Origin: Zygaena filipendulae
Taxonomy: Eukaryota > Arthropoda > Insecta > Lepidoptera > Zygaenidae
Assembly (NCBI GenBank): GCA_907165275.2
Contig: OU015661.1
Location: 4,471,501 to 4,535,500 of the forward strand
Direction: 5' to 3'
Length of the DNA stretch: 64,000 bases
Shown here: in pieces, positions 56,001 to 64,000 of the stretch
How positions within the stretch are numbered: the stretch's first letter is position 1
Layout: each line of letters begins with the position of its first letter
Notes under the pieces: model-generated
Told to the model about the DNA's origin: nothing
The model's input: only the letters and a program-made list of their open reading frames with translations
Databases searched by the model: none
Translations under genes and position numbers: made by a program

Positions 56001-59000
56001 ATGTGGACGGCCGAAAAATTTGCAGTCGACTTCCAAGGATGTGTCAAGATGGACGTGCAGAAGATAATCACGCTAACTGTGCTTGTGTATTTACTACGAA
56101 AACGAAAACGGAAGATTTCACGTAAAAGACAGTTTTGGGTGCATCCATTACTTTGCGAGAGAAAGACTAAAGGATTATATTATACTTATTTTTAGGATTT
56201 AAAAATGTATGAGAAGAGATTCTTTAATTACATGAGAATGTCAACGAATACTTTTAACCTGTTACTGGATACAATAAAACCAAAAATTACTGGAACTGGT
56301 AACAACTATCGGAAATGCATTCCAGCAGAAGAAAAATTAGTAATAACAATAAGGTAAGCTTTTTCTTTTTTAAATACAGAATGTTTAAAAAATACGTGAT
56401 ATATTTTAAAGGATGTTTCGGAATGGAGTATTGTGTACAGGAAAAATAAAAATAATGTGATAGGGCCTTTTTTTTACTTAAACTGCTAAACGGATTTTTT
56501 TGTAAATTTGAATTATACAAGACTTGATTCTGAATCACCCTAAACCACCACTGTTGCGTTTTTCACAACAACCTGTATAATTCATTGACCAAGGTTTTGC
56601 CACTTTAAAAAATTTATGAACTATTGTTCAGTAGTATTCTACTTTACGACTTTGAAAAGGAGAGGAAAAGGGCTTGCTTATAACATGTTTTTAAATATTA
56701 AAAAACTGAAGTAGATAATCAAATTATTTGTATTTTCATAACTTAAAAAATGGTTATTGTGAACAATTAATCATTCAAATTGGGAAATAGGTCTATCATT
56801 TCTGAATTTTGAGAAATATCAGAATAATGAGTATGAGTATCGCTGTAATTTGAATCATCTGATATCCTGTTGGTAGTAGAATAACCTGAATAACTCGGTC
56901 GATGCGGGTCATATTCTTGGTCGTTAAGAGTATTGAAATTACTTGAATAGTTTATGCGCGCTGTTGTAGGTGTACAGTTCAGTTGGTATTTTTCTATAAT
57001 TTCCATGATTTCCATTTTCGCTTTGGTCTTCATTGCAGCAGGGATTGTTTGAAATCTTTCGAGGAGGGATAAAAGAAACAGTCTGTCACAATTTGAATCA
57101 TTCTGTGTAGTCGCTATGGTCTTATGCAGAACTGAAATTAGAGGGTCTGTATCGGATTCTTCGTTTGGTATTTTTTTCTTCCTTTTTGTTCTAAGCGACT
57201 TTGATGCAGACTGTTGAGTCTCAAGATCAGAAGATCTTGCACTTTCATTTTCTTGACTTGCCTCTTCGAGACTATTTTCTGTTGCGTTTGTGTCCAGCAC
57301 TGATTTCAAAAACAGTAATTGGTTGAAATAGGTGTATTGTGATTTACGTTTTGCAGCAGAACCACTTTTGACATCTTTAAGACGGCGCAGCTCTCTTGTG
57401 AAACAGTCTCTAAGGTTTTTCCATCTTTTTTGGAGAGTAATGCCTGTAAATCAATAAATAAATGTAGTACATATTACAAAACTAATATTATGTTTATTAA
57501 TGTGAATTTTATTTTCAGGTATTTGGCTACTGGGTGTTCTTTATCTCATATAAGTCATGAATACCGTATAGGGCTTCCTACAGTATCGGAAATAGTATTT
57601 GATGTTTGTGAAGCAATATGGGAGTTATTAAAACCAATTGTGATGCCACAATTGACCAGAGATAAGTGGATTCAAACGGCTGAAGGTTTTCAAAAATACG
57701 CCCAATTTCCTAATTGCATCGGAGCCATCGACGGCAAGCACATTAGAGTTATCAAACCACAACATTCGGGATCTCTTTATTACAATTACAAGAATTATTT
57801 TTCAATCGTGTTACTTGCAATATGTGATGTAAATTATAAATTTCTTTACGTAGATATTGGAGCATACGGCAAATGCAGTGATTCGTCAATTTACAAAGAC
57901 TCTGTATTTTATCATAGGCTTTTAAATAATGATCTCGATATTCCGAGCAATAACCCCATCAAAGAAAATGGCCAATCAATGCCGTTCGTTTTAGTGGGTG
58001 ATGAGGCGTTTTCACTATCGGAACATATGATGCGACCGTATGCTGGGAGAAACTTGAATAATGTAAAGACTAATTTTAATTATCGACTATCCCGTGCCCG
58101 CCGCTATATTGAATGTACATTTGGAATATTAGCCAATAAATGGCAGATTCTTCACCGACCCCTAAACGTCAAGAAAGAATTTGCAGTTGTGATTATAAAA
58201 GCTCTATGTGTGCTTCATAATTTTGTGCGAGAAAGAGACGGATATGATTTCAAGGACACGTTAACTGTACCAGAGGCTTTATTAGAAATACCTGCATGTT
58301 TACCTAATAGAGCAAATAGAACATCAACCGAATATCGAGATGTATTCGCAAACTACTTCAGTACCGATGGTCGCTTGCCCTGGCACAATTTGTAAATATA
58401 TGGGTGCTCGCCGCGAGCCGCCATTGCGCGCCGTAAACAAAATGGCGTCGAACGCACATGCGGTATGAGTAATCTTTTTAAAAAGTTATTCCAATCATTA
58501 CGAAAACCTGGGAAATTTTAGCAAATAATTGTCAAAACTCATGTGCAAAGCGAAAAATAGTAGAAATAAAATAGTTATACTTTTGACAATTACCTATTTG
58601 CTAAAATTTCTTAGATTTTGAATGAACGGAACAACTTTAAAAAAAAATCACTCATGTCACATATACGTGTCGAATGCTACTACAGCACCTGCTGCGTTTA
58701 TTGTAGTTCATCGCATTATTAATTTACTTAGGCATAATAAAATAAAATACTAACCAAGTTCTGCCTTTTCTTTATCTTCCATGGATTCACCGCTAAATAT
58801 ATCGACCACTTCAAGCCACAACTGCCGCTTAACATCTTTATTGGAGTAATCATTTGATGCTAAATCCCATAAACCTCTTCTATTTTCAACTTCAATTATG
58901 AACCTTTCCGTGTCGAAATTGGCCATTGTAAAATAATCACTCTGTAGCTAGCTACACGTCTGGTCGCCGCGGCCGATGCGGTAGCACTGATGAATTTTAA

Positions 59001-60637
59001 TACAGAAGTGATGTTCTCGACGGCCACGATTGGTCGCTGGTCGCGTGGCATCAAATTGGACGCCGCGGCCAACGGTGGCCGCTGGTCGCTGGCCGCTAAG
59101 TGCGTAGGGGCTATAGCGATTGCCATATAAAGTCCAGAATTCACTGGCCGCCGCGGCCAGGTCGCGGCGACCATGGTCGCCAGTGCGTAGGAGGCCTTAA
59201 CCATATTCGGCGCCCGGGTGCGAAATTGTAGTTGGGTACAGTAAGTAGGTAGGTAGGTACTATCTACCACCAGATTCATTCAGATGTTGATCGCCCGGCC
59301 CGGCTGGCGCTCGGCTGGCGGCGCTGCTATGGGAAAGACGCCCCTGGCTGGCTAAATAAAATAAAAATATTTGAGACGTATTTAATCAAAAACGGCGTTA
59401 CATTCTGTTGAAATGTCGTGTGACGTCACTATCCGGTAGGTACAGTTTATATGGGGCTTATATACCGGCTAATGACGTCACGAGCCCCCACTCCTTAACT
59501 TTAATTGCGCTTTGCTTTATTTATAATATTTATTTATAATATATAAAGCTGGATTACCACTCACTCATTGACATAATTGTTCTCCCAGAAGGAGCATCTC
59601 TAGGTTGATATAATGTATGGACCATGTAGAGGGGACGTTTCGGTGATTATGGGAAAACCTCGACATCTTCGATTCCTGCTTCTCATCAGGTAGTGAGTCG
59701 ACTGCCCGCCGAAACTATCCATCGAAAGTGAAAACGTTTCTAACTAAATTTCATCCACACCTTGGGCAAATTTCAATAGTGTAACTTTTTTTTCAAAATG
59801 GCGGAAAAAAACATGGCCGCCGAACAAAATTCAAACTCGATTATCTCCGAAACTAAAAGAGTCAGGTGGGGGGTGCTCAAACAAATGTCATAGAGGTCAA
59901 TGAGGGGCAACCGCCTGGCGTGGTAAAAATCCAAAATGGCGGATTCAAAATGGCGGCCGAAAAAAAAGTTGATCCGATCCGGGTGAGGTTCGGCATCCGG
60001 GGGTTTTTGGGGTCGCTGATGCCGAATATCGAATCAGTTTTTCGATTGCGTCATTTTTCAAGATGGCCGCCGAACATTAGTTGTTTGTATGGGGAAATTG
60101 TTTCGGCCCTGGCTCGGAAACTATCGGCCGTGGGTATTGAAAAAAAAATTGTACAGTTGGTGGTGCACTATCTTCTTCTATCGGGATATAAATAATTCCA
60201 AGATGGCGGACGGATTCGAAATGGCTGGCGAAAAAAAGTTAAGCATAATTGTTCTCCCAGAAGGAGCATCTCTAGGTCGATATAATGTATTTAAGGTGTG
60301 GAAAGGAGGTTTCTGTGATTGTGGGAAAACCTTGACATCTTCGATTCCTGCTCCTCATCAGGTAGTGAGTTGACTGCCCGCCGAAACTATCCATCAAAAG
60401 TAAAACTATTACTTACAAAGTTTGATCCACACCTTGGGCAAATTTCAATAGTGAAACTTTTTTTTCAAAATGGCGGAAAAAATCATGGCCGCCGAACAAA
60501 ATTCAAACTCGATTATCTCCGAAACTAAAAGAGTCAGGTGGGGGGTGCTCGAACAAATAGAGGTCAATGGGGGGCAACCGGGCACAGGGTGACCAAGCCT
60601 CGCGAGCTGCTCGCAGCTCGCGCACAGGGCGAATCTA

Positions 60638-60706
<69 letters not shown>

Positions 60707-61451
60707 CATTAATTTGAAAAAGCAAAATATACGTGTCTATTAGTTTTTAATTTTCTAACTGACGGACTAACGGCCGCACTCAGAGTCAACTTTATTGATT
60801 ACTTAGTTAAGTATAGATTTTTAAAACAAAACTGCCGCAATCAGAGACGTCAGTAAATTAATGTTAATTGGCATTTAATGAGATGTAACTTAATTAGTTA
60901 TTAAACTTGTCTGATTGCGGCAGTTTTGTTTTAAAAATCTATACTTAACTAAACTGCCGCAATCAGAGACGTCAGTAAATTAATATTAATTGGCATTTAA
61001 TGAGATGTAACTTAATTAGTTAAATGCCAATTAACATTAATTTATTAAACTTGTCTGATTGCGGCAGTTTTGTTTTAAAAATCTATACCTACTTAACTAA
61101 GTAATCATTAAAGTCGACTTTGAGTGCGGCGGTAAATTGAATTTTGATTTTCATAAGCCGGCAATATGCCTATTGAGTTTTTCGACTCAGGTGATTTGCT
61201 CTAGTGATTTTTAAATGCAGGTTTTAATGCTTTTTTCTTCATTTTAGTTTCATTTAATCACACTTACCTTTATCAAAACATCTGTACATAATGTATATGA
61301 GGCCCACACTAAACATGGTGAATATGTCGAATAGTTTCACAACGAAGTTCCCTCCTGTCCTAACGAGCATCAAAGCGGCCAGGCATTGGCATAAATACAA
61401 TTGCTTTGAAAGTATTTCTTGTATATTCTCTTGACCCTCCACAGAAAACCC
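50066..61451 (-). CDS. CMTR1: Cap1 mRNA 2'-O-methyltransferase CMTR1 (3' part; 5' end outside window)
   Basis: Methylates the 2'-O of the first transcribed nucleotide of capped mRNA in the nucleus. Exons in order: 61268-61451, 55654-55879, 54617-54731, 53708-53957, 52690-52790, 51515-51630, 50999-51237, 50066-50316, all GT-AG and in phase. The first visible exon opens [17 protein letters not shown] and includes [12 protein letters not shown], the end of the RrmJ-type methyltransferase fold with the last catalytic Lys (human Lys404). Then come [43 protein letters not shown], the guanylyltransferase-like domain ([27 protein letters not shown]), MRCKRLF, and a WW-like C-terminus ([17 protein letters not shown] ... 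DNIVKR). G-patch and the first part of the methyltransferase are missing. They must lie beyond 64000, because I found no matching exon in 61452-64000. Confidence 0.95.
50595..50800 (-). repeat. 'CCGCGGTTTCACCCGCGG' fragment in CMTR1 intron
   Basis: Contains 'AGCTGTTCCCCGTGGTTTCA', 'AAATTGGTTCAGTAGATCC' and a 'TTTATAATATTAGTATAG' tail. Similar fragments lie at about 51400-51490, 52430-52570, 53040-53085 and 54325-54520 in other introns of this gene. Confidence 0.7.
52069..52406. mobile_element. MITE that is the empty site of the satellite element
   Basis: A 338-bp element with ends 'CAACGTGTTAATGAATTGAC' and 'AGTTAATTCATTAACACGTTG'. Read in reverse it matches 2085-2188 and then, without a gap, 8656-8872. 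At the junction it has 'TAGTTTAAAAGTTATT', with one TTAA where the left locus has TTAA-element-TTAA. Confidence 0.85.
55924..55947 (+). repeat. Harbinger left terminal inverted repeat
   Basis: GGCTGCCTACGCACTGGC and onward. It is preceded by the TTA duplication. Confidence 0.92.
56049..58395 (+). pseudogene. Harbinger transposase (DDE_Tnp_4), one in-frame TAG
   Basis: The nuclease that cuts and joins the element. Exon 1 runs from ATG 56049 to 56353; exon 2 is 57519-58395 (GTAAGC donor, TTTTCAG acceptor, in phase). The N-terminal part has [16 protein letters not shown], then TAG (56193-56195), then [16 protein letters not shown] in the same frame, so homology runs straight through the stop. 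Downstream: [18 protein letters not shown] (helix-turn-helix), [15 protein letters not shown] (first Asp), [24 protein letters not shown] (second Asp) and [15 protein letters not shown] (Glu), ending in a PLNVKKEF region and C-terminal tail. All catalytic acids are present. An ATG at 56205 could restart a 342-residue protein lacking only the N-terminus. Confidence 0.9.
56767..58926 (-). CDS. Harbinger MADF/Myb-like DNA-binding protein
   Basis: The second Harbinger protein, which in this superfamily binds the transposon ends and helps bring the transposase to the nucleus. Exons: 58755-58926 and 56767-57443, in phase, 282 residues, intact. The N-terminal MADF domain spans the intron: [27 protein letters not shown], then [16 protein letters not shown] and [11 protein letters not shown] Ser/Glu-rich region, a basic stretch (RTKRKKK) and a BESS-like C-terminal helix ([17 protein letters not shown]) follow. 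Its intron contains transposase exon 2, and its second exon lies in the transposase intron, on opposite strands. Confidence 0.9.
59173..59196 (-). repeat. Harbinger right terminal inverted repeat
   Basis: On the minus strand, GGCCTCCTACGCACTGGC and onward; TTA follows at 59197-59199. Confidence 0.92.
59574..60590 (+). repeat. Two direct repeats of about 340 bp, ATGGCGG-rich
   Basis: 59574-59917 and 60249-60576 both open 'TTGTTCTCCCAGAAGGAGCA' and run through 'CTTCGATTCCTGC' and 'GACTGCCCGCCGAAACTATC' to 'AAAAGAGTCAGGTGGGG'. The DNA between and within them carries many 'AAAATGGCGG' or 'AAGATGGC' motifs. Confidence 0.85.
60639..60703. repeat. (TA)n microsatellite
   Basis: About 32 uninterrupted TA dinucleotides. 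Confidence 0.97.
60769..61134. mobile_element. MITE, 'ACGGCCGCACTCAGAGT' family, internally duplicated
   Basis: Ends are 'TAACGGCCGCACTCAGAGT' and 'ACTTTGAGTGCGGCGGTAA'. The core 'AACTGCCGCAATCAGAGACG' is present twice, so the element is a near-tandem double of the 44686-44962 type. It ends about 130 bp from the CMTR1 exon at 61268. Confidence 0.8.
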
Positions 61452-61867
61452 CTGAAAAATAAGACAAAATAATTGCTGGAATATAATGTTTTCTCATAAT
61501 ATCTTTTTCACACCACATGCTCGACAATGCCGAATTATATGTCATGTAAACCTTACCGAAAGCAAGACATTATATCTCTTGGCTTTAGCCGGGTTATAAT
61601 GTTCTATTGAATTTCATTATAACCCGCTGGTCAATAATGTGATTTTCACTTTTATAATTCTTATTGCTATGTCCATAACGTCTCATTTCGCTAAACAGAA
61701 TGTGTTCTCAGCGGGCGCGGCCAACTCGATTTTCGAAGACCGAAGCCGTGGCCCACTAGATTCGCAGTGAGACGAACTTCATTTGTTTGTCAAATCGAGT
61801 AGGCCACGCCAGCTGAAAGAAGTGGCTATATAGGATCTACTAAGCCTGGTTTTTTATTGACTCGCAT

Positions 61868-62107
61868 TATGTGAGAAAAGTAGAGTATACACCACAGGGA
61901 TAAAACTGTTTTTTTCTTGGGCGCTTGAATCCCTCACTGCACTCAGGACTCAATCTTAATTCCCTCCCTTTGGTCGGGAATTAACTTATAACACCCTCGC
62001 TGCGCTCGGGAGTTAAATTTGGAGTCCTTCGTTATGTTCAGGATTCAATGTAGCGCCCGTGACATAAAACAGTGCTTTATCCCCTTGGTGTATAATCTAC
62101 TATTTGA
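61868..62107. mobile_element. MITE, uninterrupted copy of the 16604-17520 family
   Basis: Ends are 'AGTAGAGTATACACCACAGG' and the near complement 'CCTTGGTGTATAATCTACT'. Internal 'CTCGCTGCGCTCGGGAGTTA' blocks match those at 16711-16760. Confidence 0.7.
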
Positions 62108-64000
62108 TATCTGCTAGTTGATACTTATTGTAAGTACCTATAGATGCGTACCGTAGACGCAGCAACGCTGCTGAAAATCCACAACACTGCTCGGGATGTT
62201 ATTCTCTATTTTATTACCGTCAAACGCTGTAAAAATAAAACTTTGACCTTAAGAAATGTCATTCACATGAGAATATTACTTATGATTTTGGTCGATTATT
62301 ATAGAGAATAGCACACCAGGCAATACTGTGGACCAAACCGGATAGTACGGGAGATACCGATGCTAATTCGGGAGTCACTCGAGCGTCGTTGGGACCTATT
62401 GGGTTTTGAAGATTAGGAGATATAAACAAAATAAGGTTATATGATATTTTTTCATTCACCGGTGGGTTTAGCTTCTACAGGCTTTCAAAAATGTAAAAAA
62501 AAATAGTAAAATGGAAATACTCGAGCGCGTCAGATATTGTAGTTTAGATACTCCAAGCCTTAAAAATGCACCCCTTCGAAAATCTGCCGATTTGGAGGTG
62601 ACGCAAGGTAGTAGCGAATTTTTGAAAATGCAAATAAAATCTCAATTTTGAAATACTCAAGCGTGTCAGATTATTTTACAGAAGGTTCAGCTTGCAGTCC
62701 AAGTTATGTTGGCTTAAAATCTGACAATAATTTTGAGAGATATTATTAATCTGACTGCTAGAAACAAAAATTATGATTTATTTTTAATTTATTTTTATTT
62801 CTGACGTAAGTTTAATAACTTTATGAGCTATTTCTTGTTCACAAAAAACACACTTTATATTTCTATGAAATATGTAAAAGCTCACAAAATATTATTCACA
62901 AAACTAACTTTAAAGCACAAACAAGCCAGAGCGTTTTACATATAATAACATGAACGCGTTGTTTTGTGATGAGCTTTATTATATAATATATATATATAAT
63001 TACATTAAAGTGAAAGGTTATAGGTGAACCTATAGTTTGATGTAATACTTACCTTAACTTATTTTAATATGTATTTTAACCGACCAAAAAAAGTTATAAT
63101 TCGACACGTTTAGCGCCGTGATATACTGTGATGACGTTATGGCGACGGAAAGTAGTGTGAGGACGGAGAGAGTGAGGGATAGAGAAAAAGTAAAAGGGAA
63201 AGAAAGACAGAGATATGAATAGGTACATGTTTCACTGCAGCTGCTCGTTCGATTCGAAGACGATTTTTGTTTCTTCGGCTTATGAAAATCGGCAGATTAT
63301 ATTTTTCCCGCTATCCTTGAGTTATTTACTTTAAAATAAAAAATAAATCAACTGCGCTCGAGAATGTCGAAGTTGCGTTTTTTTTTGCAAGTTTGTGATC
63401 CTCTAACTCCCTTACGTCACGTTCAAATGGTCAGATTATTCATATATATACTTCTCACTATGTAATTAACCCACCATATCTTAATCTGACGCGCTCGAGT
63501 ATTTCGAATTATCGATTTTTTTTTTTACTAATCTGATCGGTTATTCTAGACGCACCCACCAGTGTAGAGGGCCTATATTTGGTGGAGGTACTCAACATGG
63601 TGCAAGGTACCCCCCTTATGTTCATCTGACGCGCTTTAGCTAATCCACAAATCCCCTCTTGGCGGTCCGTACTAGGAGGTAACTGTTCAATGCAGTACAA
63701 AAACCAAACGGTAACAAAAACCATAACATTATGGAATTCTTCTGCCATTCCATACAATCGTCATGGTAAGTTTTTACACGAATTTTAACTAATATTTTGT
63801 CACACCATAATATAATATAATATTAAACTATAATATCTATCTGTATGTAATATGCAGAAATTAGGATTACAACCTTCAAGGGAGACAAATAACCGATTTA
63901 CGATTTTTTTTTTTTTTAATAAGTTATTCCTTAAACGTATGTTGAAATAACGTTCAAAAAAATCAAGAAATTCATTGCAAATTGAGATTTTTTTTGTACT
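62108..64000. other. CMTR1 intron with recurring CTCGAGCGCGTCAGAT motif
   Basis: 'ATACTCGAGCGCGTCAGAT' occurs at 62517-62535 and, diverged, at 62653-62671. Its reverse complement is at 63484-63502, and a partial one near 63623-63640. The opposed copies suggest the ends of a dispersed element of about 1 kb. No protein domain is recognised in the open frames here. The missing CMTR1 exons were looked for and not found. Confidence 0.5.

Larger units (their letters stand above)
55924..59196. mobile_element. PIF/Harbinger DNA transposon (3273 bp)
   Basis: Target duplication TTA at 55921-55923 and 59197-59199, the 3-bp TWA type of Harbinger elements. The 24-bp terminal inverted repeats (55924-55947, 59173-59196) differ at only two positions and share CCTACGCACTGGCGACCAT. 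Each end also has an inner inverted copy of the same motif (for example 55972-55992), making GC-rich hairpins. It encodes the two standard Harbinger proteins, a DDE nuclease (+) and a MADF DNA-binding protein (-). It sits in a CMTR1 intron, 41 bp from an exon. Confidence 0.95.

Noticed and set aside
58896..59279. 127-codon minus-strand frame at the Harbinger right end
   Set aside because: Spans the terminal repeat and flanking DNA, so it is a chance frame in GC-rich inverted repeats. The real MADF start is ATG 58926 in another frame.
60598..60624. Perfect 10-bp stem hairpin CGCGAGCTGC/GCAGCTCGCG
   Set aside because: Too short and isolated to assign a role; lies at the end of the duplicated block next to a TA microsatellite.
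63509..63757. 82-codon minus-strand frame near the window end
   Set aside because: Contains the dispersed CTGACGCGC motif, and no protein family was recognised.
61452..64000. Search for upstream CMTR1 exons (G-patch, SAM-binding segment)
   Set aside because: No frame matching the expected segment just before GFSVEG was seen on the minus strand; those exons are taken to be outside the window.

Overview
The window is eukaryotic and very probably lepidopteran. Genes are split into short exons with GT-AG introns. Introns are AT-rich and full of TAGGTACCTA-type strings. The commonest interspersed repeat carries the 'CCCGCGGTTTCACCCGCG' core familiar from moth and butterfly genomes, and there are many small inverted-repeat elements. 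This assignment is inference from sequence style. I could not run a search.

Layout, left to right. 1-9.4 kb is repeats: a MITE with a 16-bp minisatellite, then a 6.5-kb element carrying about 26 copies of a 100-bp satellite. 9.4-20.6 kb (+) is an M14 metallocarboxypeptidase missing its 5' end. One of its introns holds an intronless extracellular Cu/Zn superoxide dismutase on the opposite strand, and its last exons sit inside a 618-bp inverted repeat. 21-25 kb is repeats. 25.1-34.1 kb (+) is a complete secreted carboxylesterase in four exons, whose 5.9-kb intron holds a second, inverted copy of the satellite element. 34.4-39.0 kb (-) is a young copia retrotransposon with identical LTRs and one frameshift. 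39.4-47.6 kb (-) is a complete eight-exon RFC5 clamp-loader gene. A complete four-exon RAB28-like GTPase gene lies inside its 3.7-kb fourth intron on the same strand. 47.9-49.7 kb holds a LINE tail and paired MITEs. 50.1-61.5 kb (-) is the 3' part of CMTR1, the cap1 mRNA 2'-O-methyltransferase. Its largest visible intron carries a 3.27-kb PIF/Harbinger DNA transposon with two interlocked antisense genes. 61.5-64 kb is intron with repeats.

The host genes are unrelated housekeeping or secreted functions: DNA replication (RFC5), mRNA capping (CMTR1), ciliary/vesicle GTPase (RAB28), peptide processing (carboxypeptidase), superoxide removal (SOD) and ester hydrolysis. They do not form a pathway.

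The most unusual material is in the mobile fraction. (1) An apparently undescribed TTAA-target element carries the 100-bp satellite. It is present twice in opposite orientation, and its pre-insertion site can be read in a third locus of the same window. (2) A 618-bp inverted repeat, identical by eye, encloses alternative ends of the carboxypeptidase gene. (3) The Harbinger's transposase and MADF genes run antisense with each second exon inside the other's intron, and the transposase carries one in-frame TAG. (4) RAB28 is nested on the same strand inside RFC5. Splice junctions were placed by hand from GT/AG signals, reading-frame phase and family conservation.
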